Shown: piece by piece, positions 6,145 through 11,926 of the stretch
How positions within the stretch are numbered: the stretch's first letter is position 1
How the letters are laid out: each line of letters begins with the position of its first letter
Source: an uncultured Myxococcales bacterium
GTDB taxonomy: Bacteria; Myxococcota_A; Bradymonadia; Bradymonadales; Bradymonadaceae
Direction of reading: 5' to 3'
Assembly: GCA_913058025.1 (NCBI GenBank)
Contig: CAJXPN010000041.1
Span: 1-11,926 of the forward strand
Length of the DNA: 11,926 bases
Notes under the pieces: generated by a model
Databases searched by the model: none
Seen by the model: only the letters and a program-made list of their open reading frames with translations
What the model was told of the DNA's origin: nothing
Program-made: the position numbers and the translations under genes

Positions 6145-6417
6145 TCAGCGCTTGACGCTCAGGTACGGTCCGACGATGTGCTCTCCGCGGCACTCGGGGC
6201 AACGCGAAGGGGTCGAGATACGGCCCGCGCGGAACACGAAGTCGCACCCGACGCAGCGCGCGGGCTCGATGGAGAGGGCCTTACCGACCGAGCGCCGGAT
6301 GTGTTCGAGGTCGTCGATGGCGTCCTTGATGCGCATGCGCATGAGCCCGGAGAGCTCGCTCGCGGTGCGCGGTGCTGCCTCCAGGTGGGCGATCATCTGC
6401 TCGCGTCGGGTTCCCAT
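6145..6417 (-). CDS. Small HTH plus zinc-ribbon transcriptional regulator (COG3357-like)
   Basis: This 90-residue protein starts at ATG 6417 with GAGGAG just upstream. The N-terminal half (about 4-50: REQMIAHLEAAPRTASELSGLMRMRIKDAIDDLEHIRRSV) reads as a winged-helix DNA-binding unit of the ArsR-like fold. The C-terminal half is a four-cysteine zinc ribbon, C55-x2-C58 and C73-x2-C76. This architecture matches the COG3357 predicted regulators, best known from archaea and also found in some deltaproteobacterial lineages. The target genes are unknown. The frame continues upstream to 6510, but that extension has no domain character and lacks the ribosome-binding site. Strong hairpins on both sides (6074-6116 and 6517-6556) make it a single-gene unit next to rpsN. 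Confidence 0.75.
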   Translation of the reverse strand: MGTRREQMIAHLEAAPRTASELSGLMRMRIKDAIDDLEHIRRSVGKALSIEPARCVGCDFVFRAGRISTPSRCPECRGEHIVGPYLSVKR

Positions 6418-6516
6418 GGGTCTCCTCGGGTGGTCGTGGGGTGTACGCGACGAGACGAACCCGACGGGGGCGTGATTTGTTTCAATGACGTTCGGGGAGA
6501 CCGTCCGCAAGAACGA

Positions 6517-6556
6517 GAGAGGGCCGGCCTCCGCGTGTACGGTGGCCGGCCCTCTC
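6517..6556 (-). terminator. Intrinsic terminator after rpsN
   Basis: A 13-bp perfect stem (6517-6529 with 6544-6556, core GAGAGGGCCGGCC) continues past one T-T mismatch into a 3-bp inner stem (6531-6533 with 6540-6542) and a 6-nt loop. On the minus strand the trailer reads TCTCGTTCTTGC, moderately U-rich. It lies 44 nt beyond the rpsN stop. Confidence 0.82.
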
Positions 6557-6600
6557 GAAGGCAGCTGGGCGAGGTCAGGCGCTGGGCGCCCGACGTCGTC

Positions 6601-6906
6601 TCACCAGGACGCCTTGGTCACTCCAGGGATCTCGCCCCTGTGGGAGAGCTCGCGGAACTTGATGCGAGACATCTCGAACTTGCGCAGGTAGCCGCGCGAG
6701 CGGCCCGTGATGCGGCAGCGGTTGCGCAAGCGCGTGGCGCTGGCGTCGCGCGGCATCGCGGCGATCTTCCTGTACGCGAGCTCGCGCTCGTCCGCACCCG
6801 TGTCGGGGTTCTTGATGAGAGCGATGAGTTCCGCGCGCTGAGTGCGGTACTTCGCGATGGTCTTCGCGCGGCGTTTGTCGCGAGCGATCTGGCTCTTCTT
6901 CGCCAT
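6601..6906 (-). CDS. rpsN: 30S ribosomal protein S14, zinc-independent long form
   Basis: This 101-residue protein is S14, a component of the 30S head near the decoding region. It starts at ATG 6906 (MAKKSQIARDKRRAK) with AGGAG upstream, and ends in the diagnostic block NRCRITGRSRGYLRKF...SRIKFREL...GEIPGVTKASW. The zinc-binding short type has two CxxC pairs; this one has a single cysteine (C64) and the E. coli-like length, so it is the C-minus, zinc-independent type. It stands alone instead of lying between rplE and rpsH in the spc operon. That placement is typical of relocated or duplicate zinc-free S14 genes, some of which are Zur-controlled in other bacteria. Whether a second S14 exists in this genome cannot be seen. 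Leftward it is closed by the terminator at 6517-6556. Confidence 0.96.
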   Translation of the reverse strand: MAKKSQIARDKRRAKTIAKYRTQRAELIALIKNPDTGADERELAYRKIAAMPRDASATRLRNRCRITGRSRGYLRKFEMSRIKFRELSHRGEIPGVTKASW

Positions 6907-6984
6907 TCTTCGGGCTCCTGTATCGCGTCCGTGGTGTATTGGCTTCATGCGCGGAGGAGGAACGTGCCGACTCCGCATCGTCCA

Positions 6985-7001
6985 CACGCGCGCAGCGCGT
7001 G
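6985..7001. repeat. Inverted repeat in the rpsN leader
   Basis: CACGCGC (6985-6991) and GCGCGTG (6995-7001) pair perfectly around GCA. It lies between the putative rpsN promoter and its start codon and 49 nt past the queD stop. It could act as a leader hairpin, an operator or a weak queD terminator; no U-tract is present. Confidence 0.28.
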
Positions 7002-7020
7002 AAGGGCGACCAAAATGACG

Positions 7021-7047
7021 ACTGTAGCGGCTCGGGTCAAGCGTCAA
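7021..7047 (-). promoter_or_regulatory. Tentative promoter for rpsN
   Basis: On the minus strand TTGACG (7047-7042) and TACAGT (7026-7021) are spaced by 15 nt, slightly short of ideal. A second TTGACC at 7040-7035 is too close to use this -10. The predicted start near 7014 gives a leader of about 110 nt containing the inverted repeat at 6985-7001. It sits immediately after the queD stop codon (7050-7052). Confidence 0.3.
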
Positions 7048-7049
7048 TC

Positions 7050-7493
7050 CTATCTGGCGCCCGAATAGGACGCCGCGTTGACCCGGGTTTCCTGGACGTG
7101 GACGCGCTCGACGTGCGCGCGCTGGTCGGGATCGAGCCCGGCGAGGATGTCCGAGGTGCGGTCGTGGATCCAGCGGGCGAAGAACTCGGTGGAGGGATCC
7201 TCGGGGAGCGAGAGGATGCGCGCGTCGGGTTGGACGGAGAGGATGGCGGCGGCGACGGGGTCGTCGCGGCGGACCGCGAGGTGGTGGTCGACGTGGTCGT
7301 CGAGGAAGGCGCGCCAGGCCTTCTTGAAGGCGCCGAACTCGACGAGCATGCCGCGGTCGTCGAGAGCCGGCCCCGCGAGCGTGACGGTCGCGAGCCAGGA
7401 GTGCCCGTGTATCGACTGGCACTTCGTGGGGGCGTCGGGGTGGCTCAGCCTGTGGGCGGTCTCGAAGTTGTGGGTGATCTCGATGCGGTACAT
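7050..7493 (-). CDS. queD: 6-pyruvoyl-tetrahydropterin synthase / QueD-like (6-carboxytetrahydropterin synthase)
   Basis: This 147-residue protein of the T-fold PTPS/QueD family starts at ATG 7493 (MYRIEITHNFETAHRL). Zinc ligands are visible as H14 and H29/H31 in the IHGHSW motif, with the catalytic cysteine C25 four residues before them. The GMLVEFGAFK strand carries Glu where most members have Asp. The VDHHL segment holds the catalytic Asp/His region. PSTEFFARWI matches the PTSEN-like region, and HVQET provides the pterin-binding glutamate. Bacterial members usually make 6-carboxy-5,6,7,8-tetrahydropterin from dihydroneopterin triphosphate in the queuosine/7-deazapurine pathway; a pterin-pathway PTPS role cannot be excluded because no other que genes are in view. 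The upstream ribosome-binding site (AGGCGA) is weak. The frame extends upstream to 7667, but the domain begins at 7493. Confidence 0.88.
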   Translation of the reverse strand: MYRIEITHNFETAHRLSHPDAPTKCQSIHGHSWLATVTLAGPALDDRGMLVEFGAFKKAWRAFLDDHVDHHLAVRRDDPVAAAILSVQPDARILSLPEDPSTEFFARWIHDRTSDILAGLDPDQRAHVERVHVQETRVNAASYSGAR

Positions 7494-7578
7494 GACTGGG
7501 TCGCCTGGTGTGGGTGCTGCGGACGTCGTGCTAGAGTCGGCAGGGTATCTCTGAGGTGTCTGAGCGGTCGAGGGGTGC

Positions 7579-8565
7579 GTGCAGGATCCTGTGTGGCGAT
7601 GGGCGGTGGTGGGGTTGGTGTTCAGCCTGGCGTTGACGGCCGCGAAGTGGACGGCGTACGGCCTCACGGGGTCGACGGCAGTGCTCTCGGACGCGATCGA
7701 GTCGTTCGTGAACGTGCTCTCGAGCTCGTTCGTTCTCTACGCGGTCTGGCTGAGCGCGCAGCCGCGAGACGACGACCACCCCTACGGCCACGGCAAGGTC
7801 GAGTACTTCTCTGCGGGGTTCGAGGGCGCGCTGGTGCTGTTCGCGGCGGTCGCGATCGGGATCGTGGGGGTGCTGAGGCTCATCGAGCCCCACGCCCCCG
7901 AGAACCTCGGCTGGGGCGCGGCGCTCGAGGCGGTCATCGCGGTCGTGACGTTGGTGTTCGGCCAGGCGCTCATCGGCGCGGGGCGGCGGCACGAGTCGCC
8001 GTCGCTCATCGCCGACGGCATCCACGTGCGCGCGGACGCGATCACGACGGCGGCCGTGATTCTGGGGATGTTCGCCACCTGGGCCACGGGCAAGATCTGG
8101 ATGGACGCGGCGTTCGCGGTGGGCGTGTCGGTGTGGCTGGCGGTCAGCGGCGTCCGCGTGGTCCGCAGCGCCGTGGCCGGGCTCATGGACGAGGCGAACC
8201 CGGAGCTGCTAGGTCGCATCGGCGGCTCGCTCGAGGAGGTCCGTGAGAGCGGATGGATCGCGCCGCACCACGCGAAGGTTCACAGGCTCGGCAGGACCGT
8301 CCACGTGGACCTCCACATGGTGTTCCCCAGGTTCTGGACGATCGAGGCAGTGCACGACGCGTCCGTCGTCGTGGATAGGCGCCTCGTGGACGAGTTCGGT
8401 GAGGGGACCGAGATCATGCTGCACATGGAGTCCTGCACGCCCAGGAGCTGCTCGTACTGCGATCTCGAGGGCTGCCCCGTGCGTGACGCGGCGTTCGTGA
8501 GGCGGCACGTGTGGAGCGCGTCGCACGTGTCGAGCACGGCGCGCCCCGATCCGATCGAGGAGTGA
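7579..8565 (+). CDS. Cation diffusion facilitator family transporter with four-cysteine C-terminal motif
   Basis: This 328-residue inner-membrane protein is a proton-coupled divalent-metal exporter of the CDF family. About six membrane segments span residues 8-205 (for example WAVVGLVFSLALTAAKW, ALVLFAAVAIGIVGVL, WMDAAFAVGVSVWLAV), followed by a cytoplasmic ferredoxin-like domain (about 210-290). The transport site in helix 5 is the usual H149-x3-D153. In helix 2 the usual D/H-x3-D is E41-x3-N45 (LSDAIESFVNV), as in a CDF subgroup I recall with ESxVN. The HPYGHGKVEYFSA loop is a family signature. The C-terminus adds a C286-x4-C291-x2-C294-x4-C299 cluster, a likely metal-binding or redox site. 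The metal cannot be deduced. The start is GTG 7579; GTG 7591 is an alternative with a comparably poor ribosome-binding site. It is divergent from queD by 85 nt. Confidence 0.9.
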   Translation: MQDPVWRWAVVGLVFSLALTAAKWTAYGLTGSTAVLSDAIESFVNVLSSSFVLYAVWLSAQPRDDDHPYGHGKVEYFSAGFEGALVLFAAVAIGIVGVLRLIEPHAPENLGWGAALEAVIAVVTLVFGQALIGAGRRHESPSLIADGIHVRADAITTAAVILGMFATWATGKIWMDAAFAVGVSVWLAVSGVRVVRSAVAGLMDEANPELLGRIGGSLEEVRESGWIAPHHAKVHRLGRTVHVDLHMVFPRFWTIEAVHDASVVVDRRLVDEFGEGTEIMLHMESCTPRSCSYCDLEGCPVRDAAFVRRHVWSASHVSSTARPDPIEE

Positions 8566-8574
8566 GCTCACTCC
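8559..8574. repeat. 16-bp perfect palindrome over the CDF stop codon
   Basis: GGAGTGAGCTCACTCC is self-complementary and includes the TGA stop of the CDF gene (8563-8565). It lies in the narrow convergent junction with the RND exporter gene, which ends at 8592. It could fold as a 6-bp stem with a 4-nt loop, a weak terminator without a U-tract. No other terminator is visible in the 26-nt gap. Confidence 0.35.
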
Positions 8575-8591
8575 AGCGTGCGCGTCGGCGC

Positions 8592-11003
8592 TCAGGACAC
8601 CTCGGCGTCCTCGGTCTCATCTGCGTCTGCGAGCTCGTCCTTGCGGCGGTCGACGAGCAGGAGCAGAGGCGGGAGCAGGATGAGGTCCCCGAAGACCGCG
8701 CCGGCGATGGTGATGCCCGTGAGCGCGCCGAAGTAGTTCGTCGGCTTGAAGTCGGAGAGCAGCAGGACGCCCATGCCCACGAGGAGCAGCACGCTCGTGA
8801 GCATGATCGCGCGGCCCGCGCCGAAGTAGGTATGGACGAGCGCCTCGTAGGTGGTCGCGCGGCGCGCGGACTCCTCACGGTAGCGGGCGAGGAAGTGGAT
8901 GGTGTCGTCGACGGCCAGCCCGAGGCTGATCGCGAAGATGATGATGGTCGTCGTGTTCAGGGTGATGCCCTGGGCGCCCATGTACGCGAACGTGAGCAAC
9001 AGGGGGGACAGGTTCGGTACGACGCTGATGAGCCCGATGGTCAGTGAGCGGAAGACGATTGTCATCATTCCGAAGATGATGACGATGGCGAGCAGCAGGC
9101 TGGCGAAGAGGTCGCGCACGAAGGAGTCGAGGGCGACGGAGGCGACGTAGGCGTCGCCGGCGATGATGACGGTGTAGCCCTGCTCTTCGGGGAAGCGCCG
9201 CAGGAGCTCGTCCTCGAGCGTCCCGCCGAGCTTGATCATCTTCTTGGCGCCCGAGTCGCGCACGCGCAGGAGCAGTCTCGCGTTGTCGAAGCTCGTCGTC
9301 ATGAACGAGCGCACGCCGCCGAGCTGGTCGGGAGGTCCCTCGATGAGCAGGTGGAGCTGTTCGATCTGCGCCCGGGAGTTCGGCATGACCGTGCGCTGGG
9401 CGGGGTCGCCGATGAGCGCGACGCGCGCGGCCTGGTGGAAGTCGACGAGGGTCTGCGTGGAGAGCACCTCGGACTGCGACCGGGCGAATGACTGTATCTC
9501 GGCGAGGTTCGCGTAGACGGCGGGGTCCTTGAAGTGGTCGACGTCGGGGTGTGAGATGCTGATCTCGACGGGGAGGATGCCGCCGAGCTTCTCCTCGAGC
9601 TCCTTGGTGGTCTGGAAGGTCGGGTGGTCCTCCTTGTAGATCTCGAGCAGCGTCGTGTCGATGCGTACGCTGGATGCGAGGAAGACGAGGACGCACGTGA
9701 TGACGGACCCGATGGCGAGCGTGACCTTGGGGTTGTCGAGGACCTTGCGCGCGAGCGCGACGAGTCCGCGCTCGAGGATCGGCGCGCCCACGAGCGACTC
9801 GGGGCGCATCGGGTCCACGTGCTCGCCCGGGGTCGCGGTGCGGCGTGACACGGGGCGCATGTGCGCGAGCGCGGCGGGGATCCCGACGAGCGTGAACGCG
9901 TAGGCGAACATGACGCCGGCGGCGGCTTGCCAGCCGAACGCCTTGAGGATGTCCGTGTCGGCGACGTAGAGCGAGGCGAAGCCGACGGCGGTGGTCGTGC
10001 TCGTGAGCAGGCAGGCCGCGCCGGTGCGCCGGACCATCTCGCGCGCGGCGTCCGCGGCGTCCCGGCCCGCCTCCATCTCCTCGGCCTGTCGCGTGAGCAT
10101 GTGGACCGAGTCGGAGATCCCGATGACGAAGACGAGGATCGGGAGGACGTTGTTGATGATGTTGATGGCGTAGCCTGTCACGACCATCAGCGCGATCGTG
10201 GCGGAGACGGCGCATGCGACGACCGCGAGCGGGAGCAGGACCCCCGAGGGCCGGCGGAACAGGTACGCCAGGATGAAGAAGAAGATGAGGCTGACGATGG
10301 GGATGAACGTGAGCTGCTCGGTGCGCAGCGACTGCACGACGTCGACGCGCACGCGCGGGATGCCGCCCGCGCGGACTGTGACCCCGGCTGGGGGCGGGTT
10401 CGCCGCGAGCGCGGCGTCGACGTCTGCGGCGATGCGCTCGAGATCGGTCGCCTCCTGGACGTCGTCGTCGAGCCAAAGGAGGATGGCGGTCAGGCTCCGA
10501 TCCTCGCTGACGAGGCGACCCTTGATCAGCGGCTCCGACTCGACGAGCGCCGCGAGCGCCGCGGCGTCCTCCACGGTGACGGTGACCCCTGCGCCCTTCC
10601 ACGCCTCTCCGCGCGCCTCCAGTAGCTCCTGTAGGAGCGGCGTCGTCTTGAGCGAGCCGTCGCCGGCGCGCGGGACCTCGAAGGTGGTCAGGGACGACGT
10701 CCTGCTGGTGCGCTCGATGCCTTCGAGGCTCGTCGTCAGGTGGTGGGTGTAGGTCAACACCTCGGGCGAGAGGACGTCCTCGGCGTTGACCAGGACGGTC
10801 ATGAGGTTGTCCTCACGTCCGAAGCGGTCGGCGATCTCCTCGCGGAGTTGGTCGTAGCGCGCCGTAGATTCGAAGAGCTGCTGCGGAGTGAAGTTGAACT
10901 CGAGGAAGGGCAGCGTCGAGGCGCACGCCAGCGCCACGAGCGTGGTGGCGACCAGGAGCTGCCTGCTGTATTGGAGGGTCCACTCAGCGATACGATCGAA
11001 CAT
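8592..11003 (-). CDS. RND superfamily exporter, MMPL/COG1033-like
   Basis: This 803-residue inner-membrane protein shows the duplicated RND layout. It has one N-terminal helix (about 15-35) and a large periplasmic domain (about 36-228), then five helices (about 230-380). These are followed by a seventh helix (about 425-445), a second periplasmic domain (about 446-632), and five final helices. Helix 4 of the first half has GISDSVHM with D298. The matching helix of the second half has GLAVDDTIHF with D699-D700, the proton-relay type motif. The family exports lipids, sterols or hydrophobic compounds using the proton gradient; the substrate here is unknown, and no membrane-fusion or outer-membrane partner is adjacent. 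The ATG at 11003 begins homology (MFDRIAEWTLQYSRQLL) with only a weak AGG upstream. The frame remains open to 11423, but that part overlaps ruvX. It is convergent with the CDF gene. Confidence 0.88.
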   Translation of the reverse strand: MFDRIAEWTLQYSRQLLVATTLVALACASTLPFLEFNFTPQQLFESTARYDQLREEIADRFGREDNLMTVLVNAEDVLSPEVLTYTHHLTTSLEGIERTSRTSSLTTFEVPRAGDGSLKTTPLLQELLEARGEAWKGAGVTVTVEDAAALAALVESEPLIKGRLVSEDRSLTAILLWLDDDVQEATDLERIAADVDAALAANPPPAGVTVRAGGIPRVRVDVVQSLRTEQLTFIPIVSLIFFFILAYLFRRPSGVLLPLAVVACAVSATIALMVVTGYAINIINNVLPILVFVIGISDSVHMLTRQAEEMEAGRDAADAAREMVRRTGAACLLTSTTTAVGFASLYVADTDILKAFGWQAAAGVMFAYAFTLVGIPAALAHMRPVSRRTATPGEHVDPMRPESLVGAPILERGLVALARKVLDNPKVTLAIGSVITCVLVFLASSVRIDTTLLEIYKEDHPTFQTTKELEEKLGGILPVEISISHPDVDHFKDPAVYANLAEIQSFARSQSEVLSTQTLVDFHQAARVALIGDPAQRTVMPNSRAQIEQLHLLIEGPPDQLGGVRSFMTTSFDNARLLLRVRDSGAKKMIKLGGTLEDELLRRFPEEQGYTVIIAGDAYVASVALDSFVRDLFASLLLAIVIIFGMMTIVFRSLTIGLISVVPNLSPLLLTFAYMGAQGITLNTTTIIIFAISLGLAVDDTIHFLARYREESARRATTYEALVHTYFGAGRAIMLTSVLLLVGMGVLLLSDFKPTNYFGALTGITIAGAVFGDLILLPPLLLLVDRRKDELADADETEDAEVS

Positions 11004-11033
11004 GTGCGTGAGACCTGTTGTTGAGCGTTTGTG

Positions 11034-11058
11034 CCACGATCTCGTTCCGGGGTCGTGG
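11034..11058. promoter_or_regulatory. Candidate operator-like inverted repeat between exporter and ruvX
   Basis: CCACGA (11034-11039) and TCGTGG (11053-11058) form an inverted repeat with 19 nt between equivalent positions, close to two helical turns. It lies in the 82-nt divergent promoter region, where a regulator could affect both genes. The half-sites are short, so chance is possible. Confidence 0.25.
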
Positions 11059-11085
11059 AGCGTACCTTTTGCGTGGAGAGAGAAG

Positions 11086-11538
11086 ATGTCCACACCGATC
11101 ATCGCGTTGGATGTCGGCGCGCGTCGTACGGGTGTGGCGGTGAGCGATCCCGACCGCAGGATCGCGATGCCGCTGGAGACCGTCGAGAGCAAGGACGTCA
11201 AGGCCGCGGCCGCGCGCGTCTTCGCGCTGGCCTCCGCCCGGGGCTGCGTGACGATCGTGGCCGGTTGGCCGCTTAACATGCAGGGGAAGGAGGGAAGGGC
11301 GACGCGACGCGTCGACGTGTTCCTGACCGCGCTGGAGGCGACCGCGGCCCGCGCCGACGTCGAGCTGGAGATCGTCCGCTGGGACGAGCGCCTCACGACG
11401 ATGGCGGCCGAGGCCGAGCTCATCGGTCAGGGCATGCGCCGCGAGAAGCGAAAGGACGTCGTCGATCAGATCGCGGCGTCGCACATCCTCGAGGGGTACC
11501 TCGGGTCGCTCGGGAGGGGAGGGGGCGCGAATGGCTGA
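11086..11538 (+). CDS. ruvX: RuvX/YqgF family pre-16S rRNA nuclease (putative Holliday-junction resolvase)
   Basis: This 150-residue RNase H-fold protein starts at ATG 11086 after GGAGAG. The three acidic residues expected for the RuvC-like active site are D9 (IALDVGARRTGVAVSD), E101 (DERLTT) and D127 (VDQIAASHIL). The VAGWPLNMQGKEG segment is the family's conserved GxPLNMxGxEG loop, with Trp where Leu is common. Members mature the 5' end of 16S rRNA in E. coli, and Holliday-junction resolution has been reported for some. The length is normal. Its stop codon overlaps the mltG start by 8 nt, implying translational coupling; ruvX-mltG adjacency is seen in other bacteria, for example Bacillus, where the two lie close together. 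Confidence 0.94.
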   Translation: MSTPIIALDVGARRTGVAVSDPDRRIAMPLETVESKDVKAAAARVFALASARGCVTIVAGWPLNMQGKEGRATRRVDVFLTALEATAARADVELEIVRWDERLTTMAAEAELIGQGMRREKRKDVVDQIAASHILEGYLGSLGRGGGANG

Positions 11539-11926
11539 GTTGCGTCGGCGTGTAGTCCGCGTGGTGCTCGCCGCGTGCGCCGCGCTCGTGGCGATGGTGT
11601 TGGTGTGCGCGCTCGCGATCGGCTGGATGTACACGTCGTGGTCGTCGCGGCCCGTGCTGGGGGAGGGTGAGTCGCGCACGGTCGTGATCCCGAGGGGGAC
11701 GCCGTGGCCGGGCGTGGTGCGTGGTCTCCAGGACTCCGAGCTCGTGCGTAGGGCGTGGTTCTTCGAGGTGTGGGCGAGGCGGCGAGGTCTCCCCGAGAAG
11801 GTCAAGGCGGGGACGTACCAGCTCGCCGGGCCGCTGTCGCTCGATGAGCTCGCGGAGTCTCTCGAGCGCGGCGGCCGCCTCGCGGACGTGACCGTGACGA
11901 TCCCCGAGGGGTTCACGATCTTCCAC
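11531..11926 (+). CDS. mltG: Endolytic murein transglycosylase MltG, N-terminal part (runs off the window)
   Basis: ATG 11531 opens a frame that stays open to the last base (132 codons). The product begins MAELRRRVVRV followed by a single membrane helix (about 9-33, VLAACAALVAMVLVCALAIGW). A LysM-like/YceG N-domain comes next, with TVVIPRGTPWPGVVRGL, an FFEVWARRRGL helix, KVKAGTYQLAGPLSLDELAESL and VTVTIPEGFT, all recognisable MltG blocks. MltG cleaves nascent glycan strands in the periplasm and sets peptidoglycan chain length; the catalytic Glu lies further downstream and is outside the window. A purine-rich GGGAGGGGAGGGGG (11513-11525) lies just upstream and can act as the ribosome-binding site. 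The start lies inside the end of ruvX (8-nt overlap), so the two are co-transcribed. Confidence 0.93.
   Translation, partial: MAELRRRVVRVVLAACAALVAMVLVCALAIGWMYTSWSSRPVLGEGESRTVVIPRGTPWPGVVRGLQDSELVRRAWFFEVWARRRGLPEKVKAGTYQLAGPLSLDELAESLERGGRLADVTVTIPEGFTIFH

Noticed and set aside
6939..8246. 435-codon plus-strand frame over queD and the CDF gene
   Set aside because: It overlaps two genes with clear active-site motifs; its translation is a Gly/Arg/Val-rich shadow.
8875..10602. 575-codon frame within the RND exporter gene
   Set aside because: It is in the same direction but another frame, is Arg/His/Pro-rich, and lacks the membrane helices seen in the true frame.
11004..11423. 140-residue N-terminal extension of the RND exporter
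   Set aside because: It would run antisense through ruvX; family-like sequence and the first membrane helix start at the ATG at 11003.

Overview
The window looks like the end of a contig from a GC-rich Gram-negative bacterium. The best lineage clue is the secreted protein at 4162-6042: tandem Ig-like domains, thrombospondin type 3 calcium repeats, and a C-terminal tail (Gly-Cys, short hydrophobic helix, Arg cluster) resembling the MYXO-CTERM sorting signal of Myxococcota and relatives such as Bradymonadota. High GC, GTG starts and a small HTH/zinc-ribbon regulator fit that placement, which remains an inference.

The first 47 bases are not genomic. They match the end of an Illumina Nextera i7 adapter, in order: the last bases of P7, an 8-base index, the read-2 primer site and the 19-bp Tn5 mosaic end. 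Genomic sequence starts at about base 48.

Layout. 48-98 (-): N-terminus of a PHP-type hydrolase, cut by the contig end. 208-789 (-): FxsA membrane protein. 913-1563 (-): TalC-type transaldolase, with a strong hairpin behind it. 1808-3079 (+): seryl-tRNA synthetase, converging on a CAP/SCP-domain lipoprotein, 3120-3830 (-). 4162-6042 (+): the MYXO-CTERM-like surface protein, ending at a 20-bp-stem terminator. 6145-6417 (-): HTH plus zinc-ribbon regulator. 6601-6906 (-): zinc-ligand-free ribosomal protein S14. 7050-7493 (-): QueD-like 6-pyruvoyl-tetrahydropterin synthase. 7579-8565 (+): cation diffusion facilitator with a four-cysteine tail. 8592-11003 (-): RND/MMPL exporter. 11086-11538 (+): RuvX/YqgF, overlapping by 8 nt with mltG, which runs off the right edge.

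Most genes are housekeeping or envelope functions in single-gene units separated by hairpins. Only ruvX-mltG is clearly an operon. No mobile element, CRISPR array, tRNA, rRNA or defence system was seen. The most suggestive grouping is 6145-8565: a Cys4 zinc-ribbon regulator, a zinc-free S14, a zinc-enzyme-family PTPS and a metal transporter lie together, possibly a zinc-related neighbourhood, though co-regulation is unproven.
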